Shown here one piece after another: positions 31,436 through 43,965 of a stretch of 57,018 nt of DNA. Both the position numbers and the translations under genes were made by a program. Positions within the stretch are counted from its first letter, which is position 1. Every line of letters begins with the position of its first letter. The stretch comes from an uncultured SAR86 cluster bacterium (GTDB lineage Bacteria > Pseudomonadota > Gammaproteobacteria > Magnimaribacterales > TMED112), in NCBI GenBank assembly GCA_902526535.1, contig CABZLG010000005.1, positions 1-57,018 of the forward strand, given 5' to 3'. The notes beneath the pieces are model-generated. The model saw nothing but the letters and a program-made list of their open reading frames with translations. It made no database searches and was not told where the DNA came from.

Positions 31436-32907
31436 TAAATAAACAAGATTACACATATGAGACCAACTATAGTTAGCACAATTGTGTATGGTAACGCCTT
31501 ATATACCATCTTTAAGTAAGAAAGCCCTATCAATGGAGCAAGAGAAGAAGTTAAGAGAAAAAGAAATGCTGCTTGTCCGTTAGGCGTAGCAACACTTGGA
31601 AGATTTGTTCCTGTGTTTATAGCAACAGCCAAGTTATCAAATTGCTCTCTATTAATTAATCCATCATTCAGCGCTGCTATAATTTCATTCATATATACAG
31701 TAGCGACAAATACATTATCACTGATAGCAGAAAGAACACCATTTGCTATAAAAAATAGTGGGGTTTGTACATCTGGGGATGTAGATAAAACATAACTTGT
31801 TACAGGAGAAAATAAGTTTTGATCATGAATAACAGCAACAATAACGAAAAATATTACAAGAAGAGCTGTGAAAGGAAGAGATTCTTTAAAAGCCTCACCT
31901 AAATCATGTTCAGATGTAATCCCTTTGAGTGCAGTAAGAAATACTAGCAAGAATAATCCAATTACACCTACTTGTGCTAAATGAAATGCGAGAGCAAAAA
32001 TAAGTAAAATTCCTAGGAATGCTTCAATAACTAAATGAGTATTTTCAATGTTTGTTCTATTTTTTTCTTTCTCCAAAGCTGCATCAATTAATTTATTTCT
32101 TAATGTTGTTGGAAGTTGAACACCATATTCAGAAAGTTTTAATTTTTCGATAATAATACATGTAAGTATTCCAAAAAATAAAACAGGAATTGTTACAGGT
32201 GCCATTCTAAGAAAGAACTCTATAAAGCTCCAATCAGCTTTGGTTGCAATTAATAAATTTTGTGGTTCTCCAACAATTGTGCATACACCACCTAAAGCAG
32301 TACCTACTGCCCCATGCATCACGATATCTCTTAAGAAAGCTTTCCCTTGATCAAATTCTTTTTGAGTTATAGTTTTATTTTTTAGGTTATTAGCAAAAAT
32401 ATTATAAAAACCAATTGAAACAGAAATAAGTACAGCAGTTACTGTAAGAGCATCAAGAAACGCAGATAAAAAAGCTGAAGAAAATAAAAAAAGAAGTGAT
32501 AGTGTTATTTTATTTTCAAAAAATTCAATGATTTTCGTAAAAATAACAAGCAATAAATCTTTCATAAAGAATATTGCTGAAACCATAAACATTAAAAGCA
32601 AAAGAACTTCTAAATTTCCCTCAATTTCGTGAAAAACTTGATATGTATCAGTTAACCCCATTAATAGTGCTTGAAATGCAATTAAACCACCTGGTTGCAA
32701 TGGATAGCATTGAATTGAAAATATTAATGTAAAGATGAACTGTAGCAAGAAAACCCAACCCAATATAAAGCCGGTCTCTAAACCTAAAATATTTAGTAAA
32801 AAATAAAGTACAGGATTAATAATTAAAAATCCAAAAATAGTTCTTTTGTACCAGCTCGGAGCATTTCCAAGGAAACTTTCAAAAAATGTGCTTAAAACAT
32901 TGGCCAT
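31435..32907 (-). CDS. nhaB: Na+/H+ antiporter NhaB
   Basis: SFLGNAPSWYKRTIFGFLIINPVLYFLL..CYPLQPGGLIAFQALLMGLT; multi-TM. Confidence 0.92.
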   Translation of the reverse strand: MANVLSTFFESFLGNAPSWYKRTIFGFLIINPVLYFLLNILGLETGFILGWVFLLQFIFTLIFSIQCYPLQPGGLIAFQALLMGLTDTYQVFHEIEGNLEVLLLLMFMVSAIFFMKDLLLVIFTKIIEFFENKITLSLLFLFSSAFLSAFLDALTVTAVLISVSIGFYNIFANNLKNKTITQKEFDQGKAFLRDIVMHGAVGTALGGVCTIVGEPQNLLIATKADWSFIEFFLRMAPVTIPVLFFGILTCIIIEKLKLSEYGVQLPTTLRNKLIDAALEKEKNRTNIENTHLVIEAFLGILLIFALAFHLAQVGVIGLFLLVFLTALKGITSEHDLGEAFKESLPFTALLVIFFVIVAVIHDQNLFSPVTSYVLSTSPDVQTPLFFIANGVLSAISDNVFVATVYMNEIIAALNDGLINREQFDNLAVAINTGTNLPSVATPNGQAAFLFLLTSSLAPLIGLSYLKMVYKALPYTIVLTIVGLICVILFI

Positions 32908-32929
32908 AAAAAGTTACATTATACAGAAT

Positions 32930-33718
32930 ATGTCTATTTATATACCTTGTTTTTCATCTTTATCAAGGCCAAGAGTAACTGATAAAGTTATTTTTATCAC
33001 AGAAGAAAATAAAATATTAATTAACAAAGAAACAGGCTCAATACTCAACCATCCACAAGATACAAAAAAAAACATCTTTTTTGAGATCTATAACAATGGT
33101 AAAGATTCTATTTATCTAGAAAAAGGCAAAGGCACAATAAAAGAAAATTTACTTAAAAGAAGAGAAGTGCTCATGTATTTGAATTACAAAGAATTCTCAT
33201 ACTTTTCCAGAGCAGTACAAATTAATGATTGGATTTATAAATTTCTTTTTTGCCCAGAGCATGGAGTTGAGCTTGAGCAAATAAATGAAGATTTAGCTAA
33301 AAATAGTAGGAAAAATAAATTTAGTTATTACCCCAAAATGTCACCATGTATTTTAGTAGCAGTAACCAATAAAGATAAAATGTTATTAGTAAAACATAAT
33401 AGACATTCATTTTTCTTCACAGTTATTGCAGGATTTGTTGAGTATGGAGAAACTCTTGAAGAATGTGTAAGACGAGAAGTTTTTGAAGAAGTAGGTATCA
33501 AAGTAACTAATATGAAATATTTTGGAAGCCAACCCTGGCCATTTCCAAATCAGTTAATGATGGCCTTCACAGCTGAAACTAATGAAGAAAAACTTACACT
33601 TGATAATGACGAGATAGAAGAGGGTAGATGGTTTGATAAAGAAGATTTACCAAAAATTCCACCACCACCTTCTTTATCAAATAAATTGATACAGCATGTT
33701 ATTGATTCCCTGATCTAG
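32930..33718 (+). CDS. nudC: NudC-like NADH pyrophosphatase/NAD-cap hydrolase
   Basis: Nudix box GFVEYGETLEECVRREVFEEVGI followed by SQPWPFPNQLMMAF. Confidence 0.88.
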   Translation: MSIYIPCFSSLSRPRVTDKVIFITEENKILINKETGSILNHPQDTKKNIFFEIYNNGKDSIYLEKGKGTIKENLLKRREVLMYLNYKEFSYFSRAVQINDWIYKFLFCPEHGVELEQINEDLAKNSRKNKFSYYPKMSPCILVAVTNKDKMLLVKHNRHSFFFTVIAGFVEYGETLEECVRREVFEEVGIKVTNMKYFGSQPWPFPNQLMMAFTAETNEEKLTLDNDEIEEGRWFDKEDLPKIPPPPSLSNKLIQHVIDSLI

Positions 33719-35621
33719 GGTCGTTTTTGGCTCTAACAGCCGGACCCTTCTTAGTTTGAATAACTTGTTTTACATTACCTATGTTATCGTCGGTAACAGG
33801 TTTCTTTACAACTTTTATTGGTTTCTTATTTCCATCAATTGGTTTTTTGCTTATTGGTTTAGGTTTTCTTTCAATCTTCCTATCATTTTTAAATTTTGTT
33901 GGCCTAGGTTTTCTAAATTTATTAGGTTTTCTGCCTTTATTTCTATTTTTATCCGAGGAAAATCTTTTCAAAGGTCGTTTTTTAATCGGTTCTTCATCAG
34001 ATTTAAAAAAACTAAATAAAGAATCTATAAAGCCTTTTTTGTCACTATCAGAACTAGGCATGTTACTGAATTCTACATCTTCTACTAAAGCTTTAGTTTG
34101 TCTTTTTGGAACTTTTATATTGTAGCTACTTCTATTTTGAAAAGCTTTTGATGATTCATTAAGTTCAGATTCATAATTAAAATAAGCGTTCTTCTTAACT
34201 TCGATTGTATAGTTATCGTTTTGTTTATAGGGATCGATAAATACAAGAATTTTAATTTCAAATTTTGCTTCGATCTGATTTAAATTATTTCTGTATCTAT
34301 TTAAAAGCTCATTTGCTATGTTAGGCGATACTTTAAGCAGAAGTGCACTAGATTTATTATTTATCGCTTTCTCAGTTAAAAGTCTAAAAATCGATTCACA
34401 TATTGAAACAACAGACCTGACCCATATAGTTTTTCCCATTAAATCATTTAATGCAGGTTTTATTCTTTGTCTGGACATCTCCATTAGACCAAATCTTGAT
34501 ATTTTATCTAACTGTACTCTTGCATGATCTTGTTTGGTAGATTCATACATCGCTCTTTCAACCTTTGCATTATTTTTCTCGTCATCCATATCTATAAAAT
34601 CAATAACAATCAAACCACCAAGATCACGTAATTTAACTTGTTTTCCAATTTCATGTGCAGATTCAAGATTTGTCTTAAGCGCTGTTTCCTCAATATCTCC
34701 GCCTTTTGTAGATTTAGCAGAGTTTATGTCTATGGACGTTAAAGCTTCACCTGAATCAATGACTAATGATCCACCTGAAGGAAGTTTAACCTCTCTAGAA
34801 AAAGCAGATTCAATTTTTGATTCTATTCCATAGCTAGCAAACAAAGGAATATTGTCTTGGTATAACTTAATTTTATCCACAAAATCTGGAACAATTTTTT
34901 GTGCATATACTTTTGCTGACTCAAAGTCCTCTTCATTATCCACAACTAATTCACCTATATCTGCTTTAAAGTAATCTCTTATAGTTTTTTGTATTAAGCT
35001 TTGATCTGCATAAATAAGCTGATTAGTGTTAGCGTCATTAATAGCAGTACTAACTTCTATCCAAAGTTTTTTTAGATACTCTAAATCCCAGTTCAGTTGT
35101 TCTTTCTCTTTATCAATTCCTGCCGTTCTGATAATTACACTCATATTTTCTGGCACTTTAAGTGAATCCATTAGTTCTTTTACCTTTTCTCTTTCATCAC
35201 CATGGATTCGTCTAGATATACCTCCGCCTGAAGGATGATTTACCATTAATACGACATATCTACTAGCTAAAGATATATAGGTTGACAGAGCAGCACCTTT
35301 ATTAGCTCTCTCTTCTTTTTCAACCTGAACAACAATATCGTCACCTTCCTTAATTTTAAATCTATCTGCACCAGTTTTGGATTGGTCAAAACAATCAGCA
35401 TTAAGCTCCTTGAAAGGTAAAAATCCATGTCTTGAAGAGCCCATTTCAACAAAAATTGCTTCAAGACTAGCTTCAATTTTAGTTATTTTTCCTTTATGAA
35501 TACTTCCTTTTTGAAAGGAAGTACCACCGAATTCTAAGTCAAAATCTATTAACTTTTCCCCATCAACTAAAGCACTTCTTTTGCCATTAATGGAATTTGT
35601 ATCTATTAGAATTTTTTTCAT
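33699..35621 (-). CDS. rne: Ribonuclease E/G family, with basic low-complexity C-terminal tail
   Basis: KILIDTNSINGKRSALVDGEKLIDFDLE; S1 region; LGGLIVIDFIDMDD; MEMSRQRIKP. Confidence 0.9.
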   Translation of the reverse strand: MKKILIDTNSINGKRSALVDGEKLIDFDLEFGGTSFQKGSIHKGKITKIEASLEAIFVEMGSSRHGFLPFKELNADCFDQSKTGADRFKIKEGDDIVVQVEKEERANKGAALSTYISLASRYVVLMVNHPSGGGISRRIHGDEREKVKELMDSLKVPENMSVIIRTAGIDKEKEQLNWDLEYLKKLWIEVSTAINDANTNQLIYADQSLIQKTIRDYFKADIGELVVDNEEDFESAKVYAQKIVPDFVDKIKLYQDNIPLFASYGIESKIESAFSREVKLPSGGSLVIDSGEALTSIDINSAKSTKGGDIEETALKTNLESAHEIGKQVKLRDLGGLIVIDFIDMDDEKNNAKVERAMYESTKQDHARVQLDKISRFGLMEMSRQRIKPALNDLMGKTIWVRSVVSICESIFRLLTEKAINNKSSALLLKVSPNIANELLNRYRNNLNQIEAKFEIKILVFIDPYKQNDNYTIEVKKNAYFNYESELNESSKAFQNRSSYNIKVPKRQTKALVEDVEFSNMPSSDSDKKGFIDSLFSFFKSDEEPIKKRPLKRFSSDKNRNKGRKPNKFRKPRPTKFKNDRKIERKPKPISKKPIDGNKKPIKVVKKPVTDDNIGNVKQVIQTKKGPAVRAKNDPRSGNQ

Positions 35622-35804
35622 CTTTATCCCTTTTGATAAGAGATAAGAACTTTTTTAAATCTGAAGTTTTGTCGAATTACTCATTTTATATAAACTTTTT
35701 AATCTAATTTTTATTGTTCTTATCATATATGTAATTAATTTGTTTTTGCTTACTTTGTATATTTCTTATTTCTGGTAGTAAGCTAGAACATATTCTACAG
35801 CATA

Positions 35805-36710
35805 ATGGTAAAAATTGAATTTTTAATTATTGATCAAGATAATTCTGGAAGAAGATTAGATAATTTTTTGTTTTCTAAATATAAAAAGGTTCCTAAATCA
35901 AAAATATATAGCTCAATAAGAAAAGCAAAAATCAAGGTAAATGGTAAAAAATCAAAACCAGATTATAAATTATGCGAAAAAGATAAAATTTTATGTCCTA
36001 CTTTTGTTGAAAAGAAAAATGTCAATGATTCTCCAAATATATCTCGACATTTAGAGCTCATAAAAAGCTCCATTATTTATGATTCTAAAAATTTTATTGT
36101 TATCAATAAACCCCCTAATTTTGCTGTGCATGGTGGCTCTGGCTTAAATTTTGGAGTTATAGAATTGATAAAAAAAATTTATAAATATTCAGATGATTAC
36201 AAACTTGCGCATCGTATTGACAAATTTACAAGTGGATGCCTAATTATTGCAAAGAAAATGTCATCATTGAGGGATGTGCATGCACAATTCAGAAATAAGC
36301 AAGTAAAAAAAGTCTATGAATGTATTGTTCATGGACAATGGCCAAAAAGTAAAACAAAAATTGAATCGAATATAGAAGTAAGAAAATTAAATAATCAAAG
36401 ATTCTCGGTTGAAAGCGAAGCTGGAAAAAAATCACATACAAAATTTAAGTTTATTAAATGCAATGATTTATTTTCACATATTGTTGCACTTCCAATTACT
36501 GGAAGAACACATCAAATTCGACTTCATTGCAGTGGTGCTGGACACCCAATAGTTGGAGATAATAAATATAAACTTAGTAAATATGATGTGCCCAAATCAA
36601 GAATGATGTTGCATGCAAAGGAAATTAATTTTGTTGATGACGGGAAAAAAGTTAAGGTGATTGCAAAAGAAAATTATGGATTTGGTTTAAACAAGCTTGC
36701 TAATAACTAA
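35805..36710 (+). CDS. rluC: 23S rRNA pseudouridine synthase RluC-like (RluA family)
   Basis: S4-like N-terminus; KLAHRIDKFTSGCLIIAK; GRTHQIRLHCSGAGHPIVGD; divergent from rne. Confidence 0.88.
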   Translation: MVKIEFLIIDQDNSGRRLDNFLFSKYKKVPKSKIYSSIRKAKIKVNGKKSKPDYKLCEKDKILCPTFVEKKNVNDSPNISRHLELIKSSIIYDSKNFIVINKPPNFAVHGGSGLNFGVIELIKKIYKYSDDYKLAHRIDKFTSGCLIIAKKMSSLRDVHAQFRNKQVKKVYECIVHGQWPKSKTKIESNIEVRKLNNQRFSVESEAGKKSHTKFKFIKCNDLFSHIVALPITGRTHQIRLHCSGAGHPIVGDNKYKLSKYDVPKSRMMLHAKEINFVDDGKKVKVIAKENYGFGLNKLANN

Positions 36711-36806
36711 TTTATCTGAGTAAGCAGCGTTTCCTCTTACTACATCGATTGAAATAACCATCAAAAAAAAGACGCAGCCCGAAATTATTAATAATGGTAA
36801 CCTCAT
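36687..36806 (-). CDS. Putative 39-aa single-TM small protein
   Basis: ATG at 36806: MRLPLLIISGCVFFLMVISIDVVRGNAAYSDKLVISKLV*. Confidence 0.35.
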   Translation of the reverse strand: MRLPLLIISGCVFFLMVISIDVVRGNAAYSDKLVISKLV

Positions 36807-36836
36807 ACGTCAGAATAATAACATATAAAAATTAAA

Positions 36837-36917
36837 CTATTTCTTTTTCTTTTTAGTTATCAATATATATCCACCACCCAAAAGTGTAATCAATACAATT
36901 ATTAAACTTTCATCCAT
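36837..36917 (-). CDS. Putative 26-aa TM micro-protein with poly-Lys tail
   Basis: ATG at 36917: MDESLIIVLITLLGGGYILITKKKKK*. Confidence 0.35.
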   Translation of the reverse strand: MDESLIIVLITLLGGGYILITKKKKK

Positions 36918-36932
36918 AAAACCTTTAAATTT

Positions 36933-37017
36933 TGGTAGGGATGAACGGACTTGAACCGTTACGCTTTTCAGCATGCGAGTTTGAGTCGCACGTGTCTACC
37001 AATTCCACCACATCCCC
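36933..37017 (-). tRNA. tRNA-Leu(CAA)
   Basis: Reverse strand GGGGATGTGGTGGAATTGGTAGACAC..loop CTCAAAC..long variable arm..CATCCCTACCA. Confidence 0.93.
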
Positions 37018-37039
37018 ATAAATTGCTATCATACATCCT

Positions 37040-39192
<2,153 letters not shown>

Positions 39193-39200
39193 GATAAATA

Positions 39201-39503
39201 ATGAACGAAGCAACAGCACCAACATTCTTTCCATTTTTAATGTTATTGTTCTTTTTTTTATTTGTTTATTTCATGACAATTAGACCTCAACAAAAAAGAA
39301 AAAAAGAGCATGATGCATTAGTCGCTGCACTCAAGAAGGGAGATGAAGTAATGACTTCTTCTGGAATTGTAGGAAAAATTGAAAATGTAAAAGATAGATA
39401 TGTGTTAATAAGACTGGGAGATAATGTAATAATTAATATGCAGAAAGAGTTTATTTCTTCTTTGCTCCCTAAAGGTACTATTAATAATATTGAGACACAG
39501 TGA
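39201..39503 (+). CDS. yajC: Preprotein translocase subunit YajC
   Basis: TIRPQQKRKKEHDALVAALKKGDEVMTSSGIVGKI. Confidence 0.95.
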   Translation: MNEATAPTFFPFLMLLFFFLFVYFMTIRPQQKRKKEHDALVAALKKGDEVMTSSGIVGKIENVKDRYVLIRLGDNVIINMQKEFISSLLPKGTINNIETQ

Positions 39504-41338
39504 ATCGTTTTAAAATTTGGCAAAATTTTTTAATTTCAACTGTATTATTTGTTGGGATAATTTTTTCCCTACCAAATTTTTTCCCAACTAATCCTGCTTT
39601 ACAAGTCGCATCGAGCAATTCCTCTATCTTTTTTGATGCATCAGCTAAAGAAGAAATTGAAAAATTACTAAAAAAAAATAATGTCATCATAGATAAGATA
39701 GAAAATGTAGAAAATGCATTACAAATAACTCTAAAGTCGGTAAATGATCAGCTTACAGCAAGAAGATTGATTGCAGATTACTCGAATGGGGAATTCATAA
39801 TTGCATTAAATTCTGTAGCAACCACCCCAAATTGGTTAAAAGATTTAGGTGGTAAACCCTTAAACTTAGGTTTAGATTTAGCTGGAGGTGTACATTTTCT
39901 TTTGGAAGTTGATACAGAGAGATACTCAACAGAGAGGCTTTCATCAGAGGGCGCAAGTCTTTTAGAGGAATTCTCAAAAAGAGGAATAAATTCGAACTAT
40001 AAAAGCTCAAGAGATGAAATAACTCTAAATTTCACTAGTTTGAATAACGTAACTGAAGCTAAAAAATATTTAGATCAAAATAATTTTTCAGTTAGCGGCT
40101 CTAAATACGATTTAATTCAAAATGAAAATTCTATCAATCTTAGATATACATCAAATTATTTAGCAGAGATAGTTGACTATGCAGTAGACCAGAACTTAGT
40201 AGCATTGAGAAATAGAGTTAACGAGCTAGGGGTTTCAGAGCCTATTGTTCAGAGGGAGGGGAAAAGCAGAATAGTTGTAGAACTTCCAGGTGTACAAGAT
40301 TCTGCTTCTGCAAAAAAAATAATTGGAAAGACTGCTAATTTAGAATTTAGATTAGAAGCTAAATCTAATGCATCCTTTCTAAGAAAAGATAAATTTTTTT
40401 ACAAAAATCAGCCTTCAAGTTCTGCTTTTCTTGAAAAGAAAATAATTTTATCGGGCGATAGTGTTACTAATGCTCAAAGTAGTTTTGATGAAAACGGAAG
40501 GCCTCAGGTAAACATATCTTTAGACATCTCTGGCGGCAGGGCAATGCAAGAGGCAACAAAAGATAACATAGGAAGAAGATTAGGAGTTCTTTTAATAGAA
40601 GAAAAAACAAAAACTTTTTTTGATGAAAACAATGAAGTATTGCAAGAATCATATGTAGAGAAATCAATAATTAGTAATGCGACAATACAAGATGTTTTAG
40701 GTACTAGTTTTAGAATTACGGGATTATCTAATTCATATGAGGCAAGTGATTTGGCTTTACTTTTACGAGCAGGGGCACTAGCTGCTCCAATGAAATTTGT
40801 AGAAGAACAGACAATTGGACCCACCCTTGGACAAGAAAATATAACAAAGGGACTCAATTCTGTAATCATTGGATTTATTCTTGTTTTTATCTTTATGCTA
40901 ATTAGATATAGATTATTTGGAATAGCTGCCAACTTTGCATTAATTTTTAATTTAGTGTTAATAACCGCTGTGATGTCACTTATCGGAGCAACCTTAACTT
41001 TACCTGGAATAGCAGGAATTGTTCTTACAGTAGGCATGGCAGTTGATGCAAATGTTTTAATCTTTGCAAGAATATCGGAAGAAATACGCTCAAAGAGTGA
41101 AGTTCAGCTGGCTATAAAAAATGGTTTTTCAAAAGCGTTTGGAACAATTATGGATGCAAATATTACTACTTTATTAGTAGCCCTCATTCTTTATGCTATA
41201 GGGACAGGACCTATAAAAGGATTTGCTATAACTTTAAGCATTGGAATAGTGACATCAATCTTTACTGCAATCTTAGTTACAAGGGGAATAATAAATATTA
41301 TGTATGGTTATCGAAAAGTGGAGAGATTAAATATCTGA
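39500..41338 (+). CDS. secD: Protein translocase subunit SecD
   Basis: LGLDLAGGVHFLLEVD, NRVNELGVSEPIVQREG, GMAVDANVLIFARISEE. Confidence 0.95.
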   Translation: MNRFKIWQNFLISTVLFVGIIFSLPNFFPTNPALQVASSNSSIFFDASAKEEIEKLLKKNNVIIDKIENVENALQITLKSVNDQLTARRLIADYSNGEFIIALNSVATTPNWLKDLGGKPLNLGLDLAGGVHFLLEVDTERYSTERLSSEGASLLEEFSKRGINSNYKSSRDEITLNFTSLNNVTEAKKYLDQNNFSVSGSKYDLIQNENSINLRYTSNYLAEIVDYAVDQNLVALRNRVNELGVSEPIVQREGKSRIVVELPGVQDSASAKKIIGKTANLEFRLEAKSNASFLRKDKFFYKNQPSSSAFLEKKIILSGDSVTNAQSSFDENGRPQVNISLDISGGRAMQEATKDNIGRRLGVLLIEEKTKTFFDENNEVLQESYVEKSIISNATIQDVLGTSFRITGLSNSYEASDLALLLRAGALAAPMKFVEEQTIGPTLGQENITKGLNSVIIGFILVFIFMLIRYRLFGIAANFALIFNLVLITAVMSLIGATLTLPGIAGIVLTVGMAVDANVLIFARISEEIRSKSEVQLAIKNGFSKAFGTIMDANITTLLVALILYAIGTGPIKGFAITLSIGIVTSIFTAILVTRGIINIMYGYRKVERLNI

Positions 41339-42249
41339 TGAATATTCCATTCACAAAATTTAATAACTTAGGAGTATTTATATCTTCAGTTCTTATTTTA
41401 ATCTCAATACTTTCTATGTTATTTAAGGGTCTTGCTCTTGGATTAGATTTTACTGGCGGAGTGTCGCTTGAAATAAAGTATGAACAAAAAGCTGATCTTG
41501 AAAGAATACGTTCAAGCATTTCTAAAATTGAAAATTCAAATTTTGTTGTTCTAAATTTTGGCAGTGATGATAATGTTTTGATTAAATTTCAAAGTGATGA
41601 AGATCTAAATATTAATGCTCAAACTGTAATAGTTCAGCTTAAAAACGATAATTATCTTGGTGAAGTAACAAAAAGTGAAACAATATTTCCCCAGATAGGA
41701 GAAGAGCTTAGAGATAAGGGTGGTATAGCAATTCTTGTTGCAATATTAGTTATTCTTGTTTATGTGATATTCAGATTCCAAATAAAATTTGGATATGGTG
41801 CAATAGCTGCACTGGTTCATGATGTGTTGATCATTTTAGGAATATTCTCAATATTTAACTTAGTCTTTGATTTATCTGTTCTTGCAGCATTATTAGCGGT
41901 TGTAGGATACTCTTTGAATGACTCAATAGTTGTATCAGACAGGATAAGAGAAAACTTTGTTGATAAAAATAAACACGGTAGTAGTGATACGCTTATAAAT
42001 CTATCTTTGAATCAAGTATTTTTGAGAACAATCGTAACCTCTTTCACAACACTACTTGTTTTAGTTGCACTTTTAATTGCTGGAGGAGAGGTCTTAAAAA
42101 ACTTTAGTCTTGCACTTGCAATGGGGGTTGTAGTCGGCTCTTATTCGTCTATTTTCATAGTTGTAAAAATCCTTCTTCTTACAAACTTAACTAAAAAAGA
42201 TATGGAAAAGTCTTCAAATGAACCAGAAGAGTCCTATTCAATGGATTGA
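41338..42249 (+). CDS. secF: Protein translocase subunit SecF
   Basis: GLDFTGGVSLEIKY, VVGYSLNDSIVVSDRIRENF. Confidence 0.95.
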   Translation: MNIPFTKFNNLGVFISSVLILISILSMLFKGLALGLDFTGGVSLEIKYEQKADLERIRSSISKIENSNFVVLNFGSDDNVLIKFQSDEDLNINAQTVIVQLKNDNYLGEVTKSETIFPQIGEELRDKGGIAILVAILVILVYVIFRFQIKFGYGAIAALVHDVLIILGIFSIFNLVFDLSVLAALLAVVGYSLNDSIVVSDRIRENFVDKNKHGSSDTLINLSLNQVFLRTIVTSFTTLLVLVALLIAGGEVLKNFSLALAMGVVVGSYSSIFIVVKILLLTNLTKKDMEKSSNEPEESYSMD

Positions 42250-43040
42250 AATCCATTTACAACACATTTAGAGAGATCTTTAAAACATTTTGGTGCTGAC
42301 ATGATTAAGTGATCTGAATCATAGTTATCCGGAACGCCATCAAAACTCGTAGTCAAACATCCAGCTGCTTGTCCGATAAATAATCCTCCAAAACGGTCCC
42401 ATTTTTCTAGACCATTTCCCCAAAAGCCGTCTAATCTTCCTGCTGCAACATATACTAAATCTAAAGATACGCAACCTGATTTTCTAAAAGATATATTGTA
42501 TTTATTTAGCTCTGCAAAAGTTTTAAGCAATTCGTACTTGTAACTATGCTTTTTATTAAAATGGCTTGAATTAGAAAGTAACGCATTGCTTAAGCCTACT
42601 TTTTTACTTGCTCTAATTCTTCTATTATTAAGCAATGCTCCAGTATCTTTACCTGCACAAAAAACTTCATTTCTCACTGGATCAATAATTACTGCACAAA
42701 CGACTTTTCCTTCGCAAACACATGCAAGGGAAAGAGAAAAATGTGGATATTGATGGATAAAATTTCTAGTTCCGTCTAAAGGATCTAAAAGCCAAAATGA
42801 ATCAGATTTTTCTATTCCATCTGTACCTGACTCTTCACCAAAGAAATTAAATTCAGGATAATATTTTTTTAATGATTCAAAAACTTTTTCTTCAATAAAT
42901 GGCTCAATATTTGTTGTTATGTCATTTGTTCCCTTGTTTATGACTTTTACATTATCAATCCTTTTACTAAAGTGTATTATTTCATTTGCACCATCATATG
43001 CTGCCTTAAGTGCTCGATTTAAAATTGGAGGCAATGACAT
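42234..43040 (-). CDS. suhB: Inositol monophosphatase family protein
   Basis: GEESGTDG, WLLDPLDGTRNFIHQYPHFS, DGFWGNGLEKWDRFGG. Confidence 0.92.
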   Translation of the reverse strand: MSLPPILNRALKAAYDGANEIIHFSKRIDNVKVINKGTNDITTNIEPFIEEKVFESLKKYYPEFNFFGEESGTDGIEKSDSFWLLDPLDGTRNFIHQYPHFSLSLACVCEGKVVCAVIIDPVRNEVFCAGKDTGALLNNRRIRASKKVGLSNALLSNSSHFNKKHSYKYELLKTFAELNKYNISFRKSGCVSLDLVYVAAGRLDGFWGNGLEKWDRFGGLFIGQAAGCLTTSFDGVPDNYDSDHLIMSAPKCFKDLSKCVVNGFQSIE

Positions 43041-43052
43041 AACAACTATATT

Positions 43053-43793
43053 ATGAGTTTAAATAATCAAGTCAAAATAATTCTCATCGAAACAACGAGT
43101 TCTGGAAATATTGGGTCAACATTAAGAGCTATGAAAAATATGGGTTTCAATAACTTATGTTTAATAAATCCAAGAAAAATTAATTTTGAAGAGGTCAAAG
43201 CTTTATCAGCAAACGCTGCTGATTTAATTGATAATATACAATTTTTTGACACACTTGATGAAGCATTAGAATGTTCTGAAATAGTAGTTGCAACATCTTC
43301 AAGACAAAGAAAAGTCCCTTGGCCTACACAGCCTCTAGATGATTTATCTCCAACTTTAGCCAGTGAAATAAAGAAAAATAAAAAAATTTCTATTTTATTT
43401 GGAAGAGAGGATAGGGGGCTAACAAACGAAGAATTACAAAAAAGCAATATTCACATGACTATAGAGACTAATAAAAAATATCCAGTTTTAAATCTAGCTA
43501 TGTCTGTACAAATTGTCTGTTACAAGCTATTTCTTGATTATCATAAACCTAAAAAAGCTTATAAAAATGAATATTGGGATGTTCCTATTGCAAAGCATGA
43601 ACATGTAACTAATTTAATAGATCATTTTTTATCTATTTCTGAGGACCTAGAGATATTTAATAAGGGTAATCCTAGACAAATTGAATCAAGAATTAAAAGA
43701 TTATTCCGAAGGTTAGGATTAGATGAAATGGAAGTAAATTTTTTAAGAGGATTTTTAGGCGGAGTTGAAAAGAAAATTCATAAGAAAAAATAA
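43053..43793 (+). CDS. trmJ: tRNA (cytidine/uridine-2'-O-)-methyltransferase TrmJ
   Basis: SPOUT: ETTSSGNIGSTLRAMKNMGF, LFGREDRGLTNEEL, YPVLNLAMSVQIVCYKL. Confidence 0.92.
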   Translation: MSLNNQVKIILIETTSSGNIGSTLRAMKNMGFNNLCLINPRKINFEEVKALSANAADLIDNIQFFDTLDEALECSEIVVATSSRQRKVPWPTQPLDDLSPTLASEIKKNKKISILFGREDRGLTNEELQKSNIHMTIETNKKYPVLNLAMSVQIVCYKLFLDYHKPKKAYKNEYWDVPIAKHEHVTNLIDHFLSISEDLEIFNKGNPRQIESRIKRLFRRLGLDEMEVNFLRGFLGGVEKKIHKKK

Positions 43794-43833
43794 GACTTTA
43801 AAAACTAAATTTTGCTAATATAATTACGAATGT

Positions 43834-43909
<76 letters not shown>

Positions 43910-43965
43910 TTTTAAAGGCATTTAATTTTTGGACACTTTTTTCAATTTATATTTAAAAATTAGTT

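Noticed and set aside
33700-33957. Lys/Pro-rich repeats in the RNase E C-terminal tail as a possible special element
   Set aside because: Basic disordered tails are normal in RNase E; no exact repeat unit
33756-35476. Several ORFs overlapping rne, mostly antisense and hydrophobic
   Set aside because: Byproducts of AT-rich, Lys-rich codons on the opposite strand of rne; no independent support
40504-41037. 177-aa minus-strand ORF inside secD
   Set aside because: Antisense to a conserved secD; low-complexity composition, no start context
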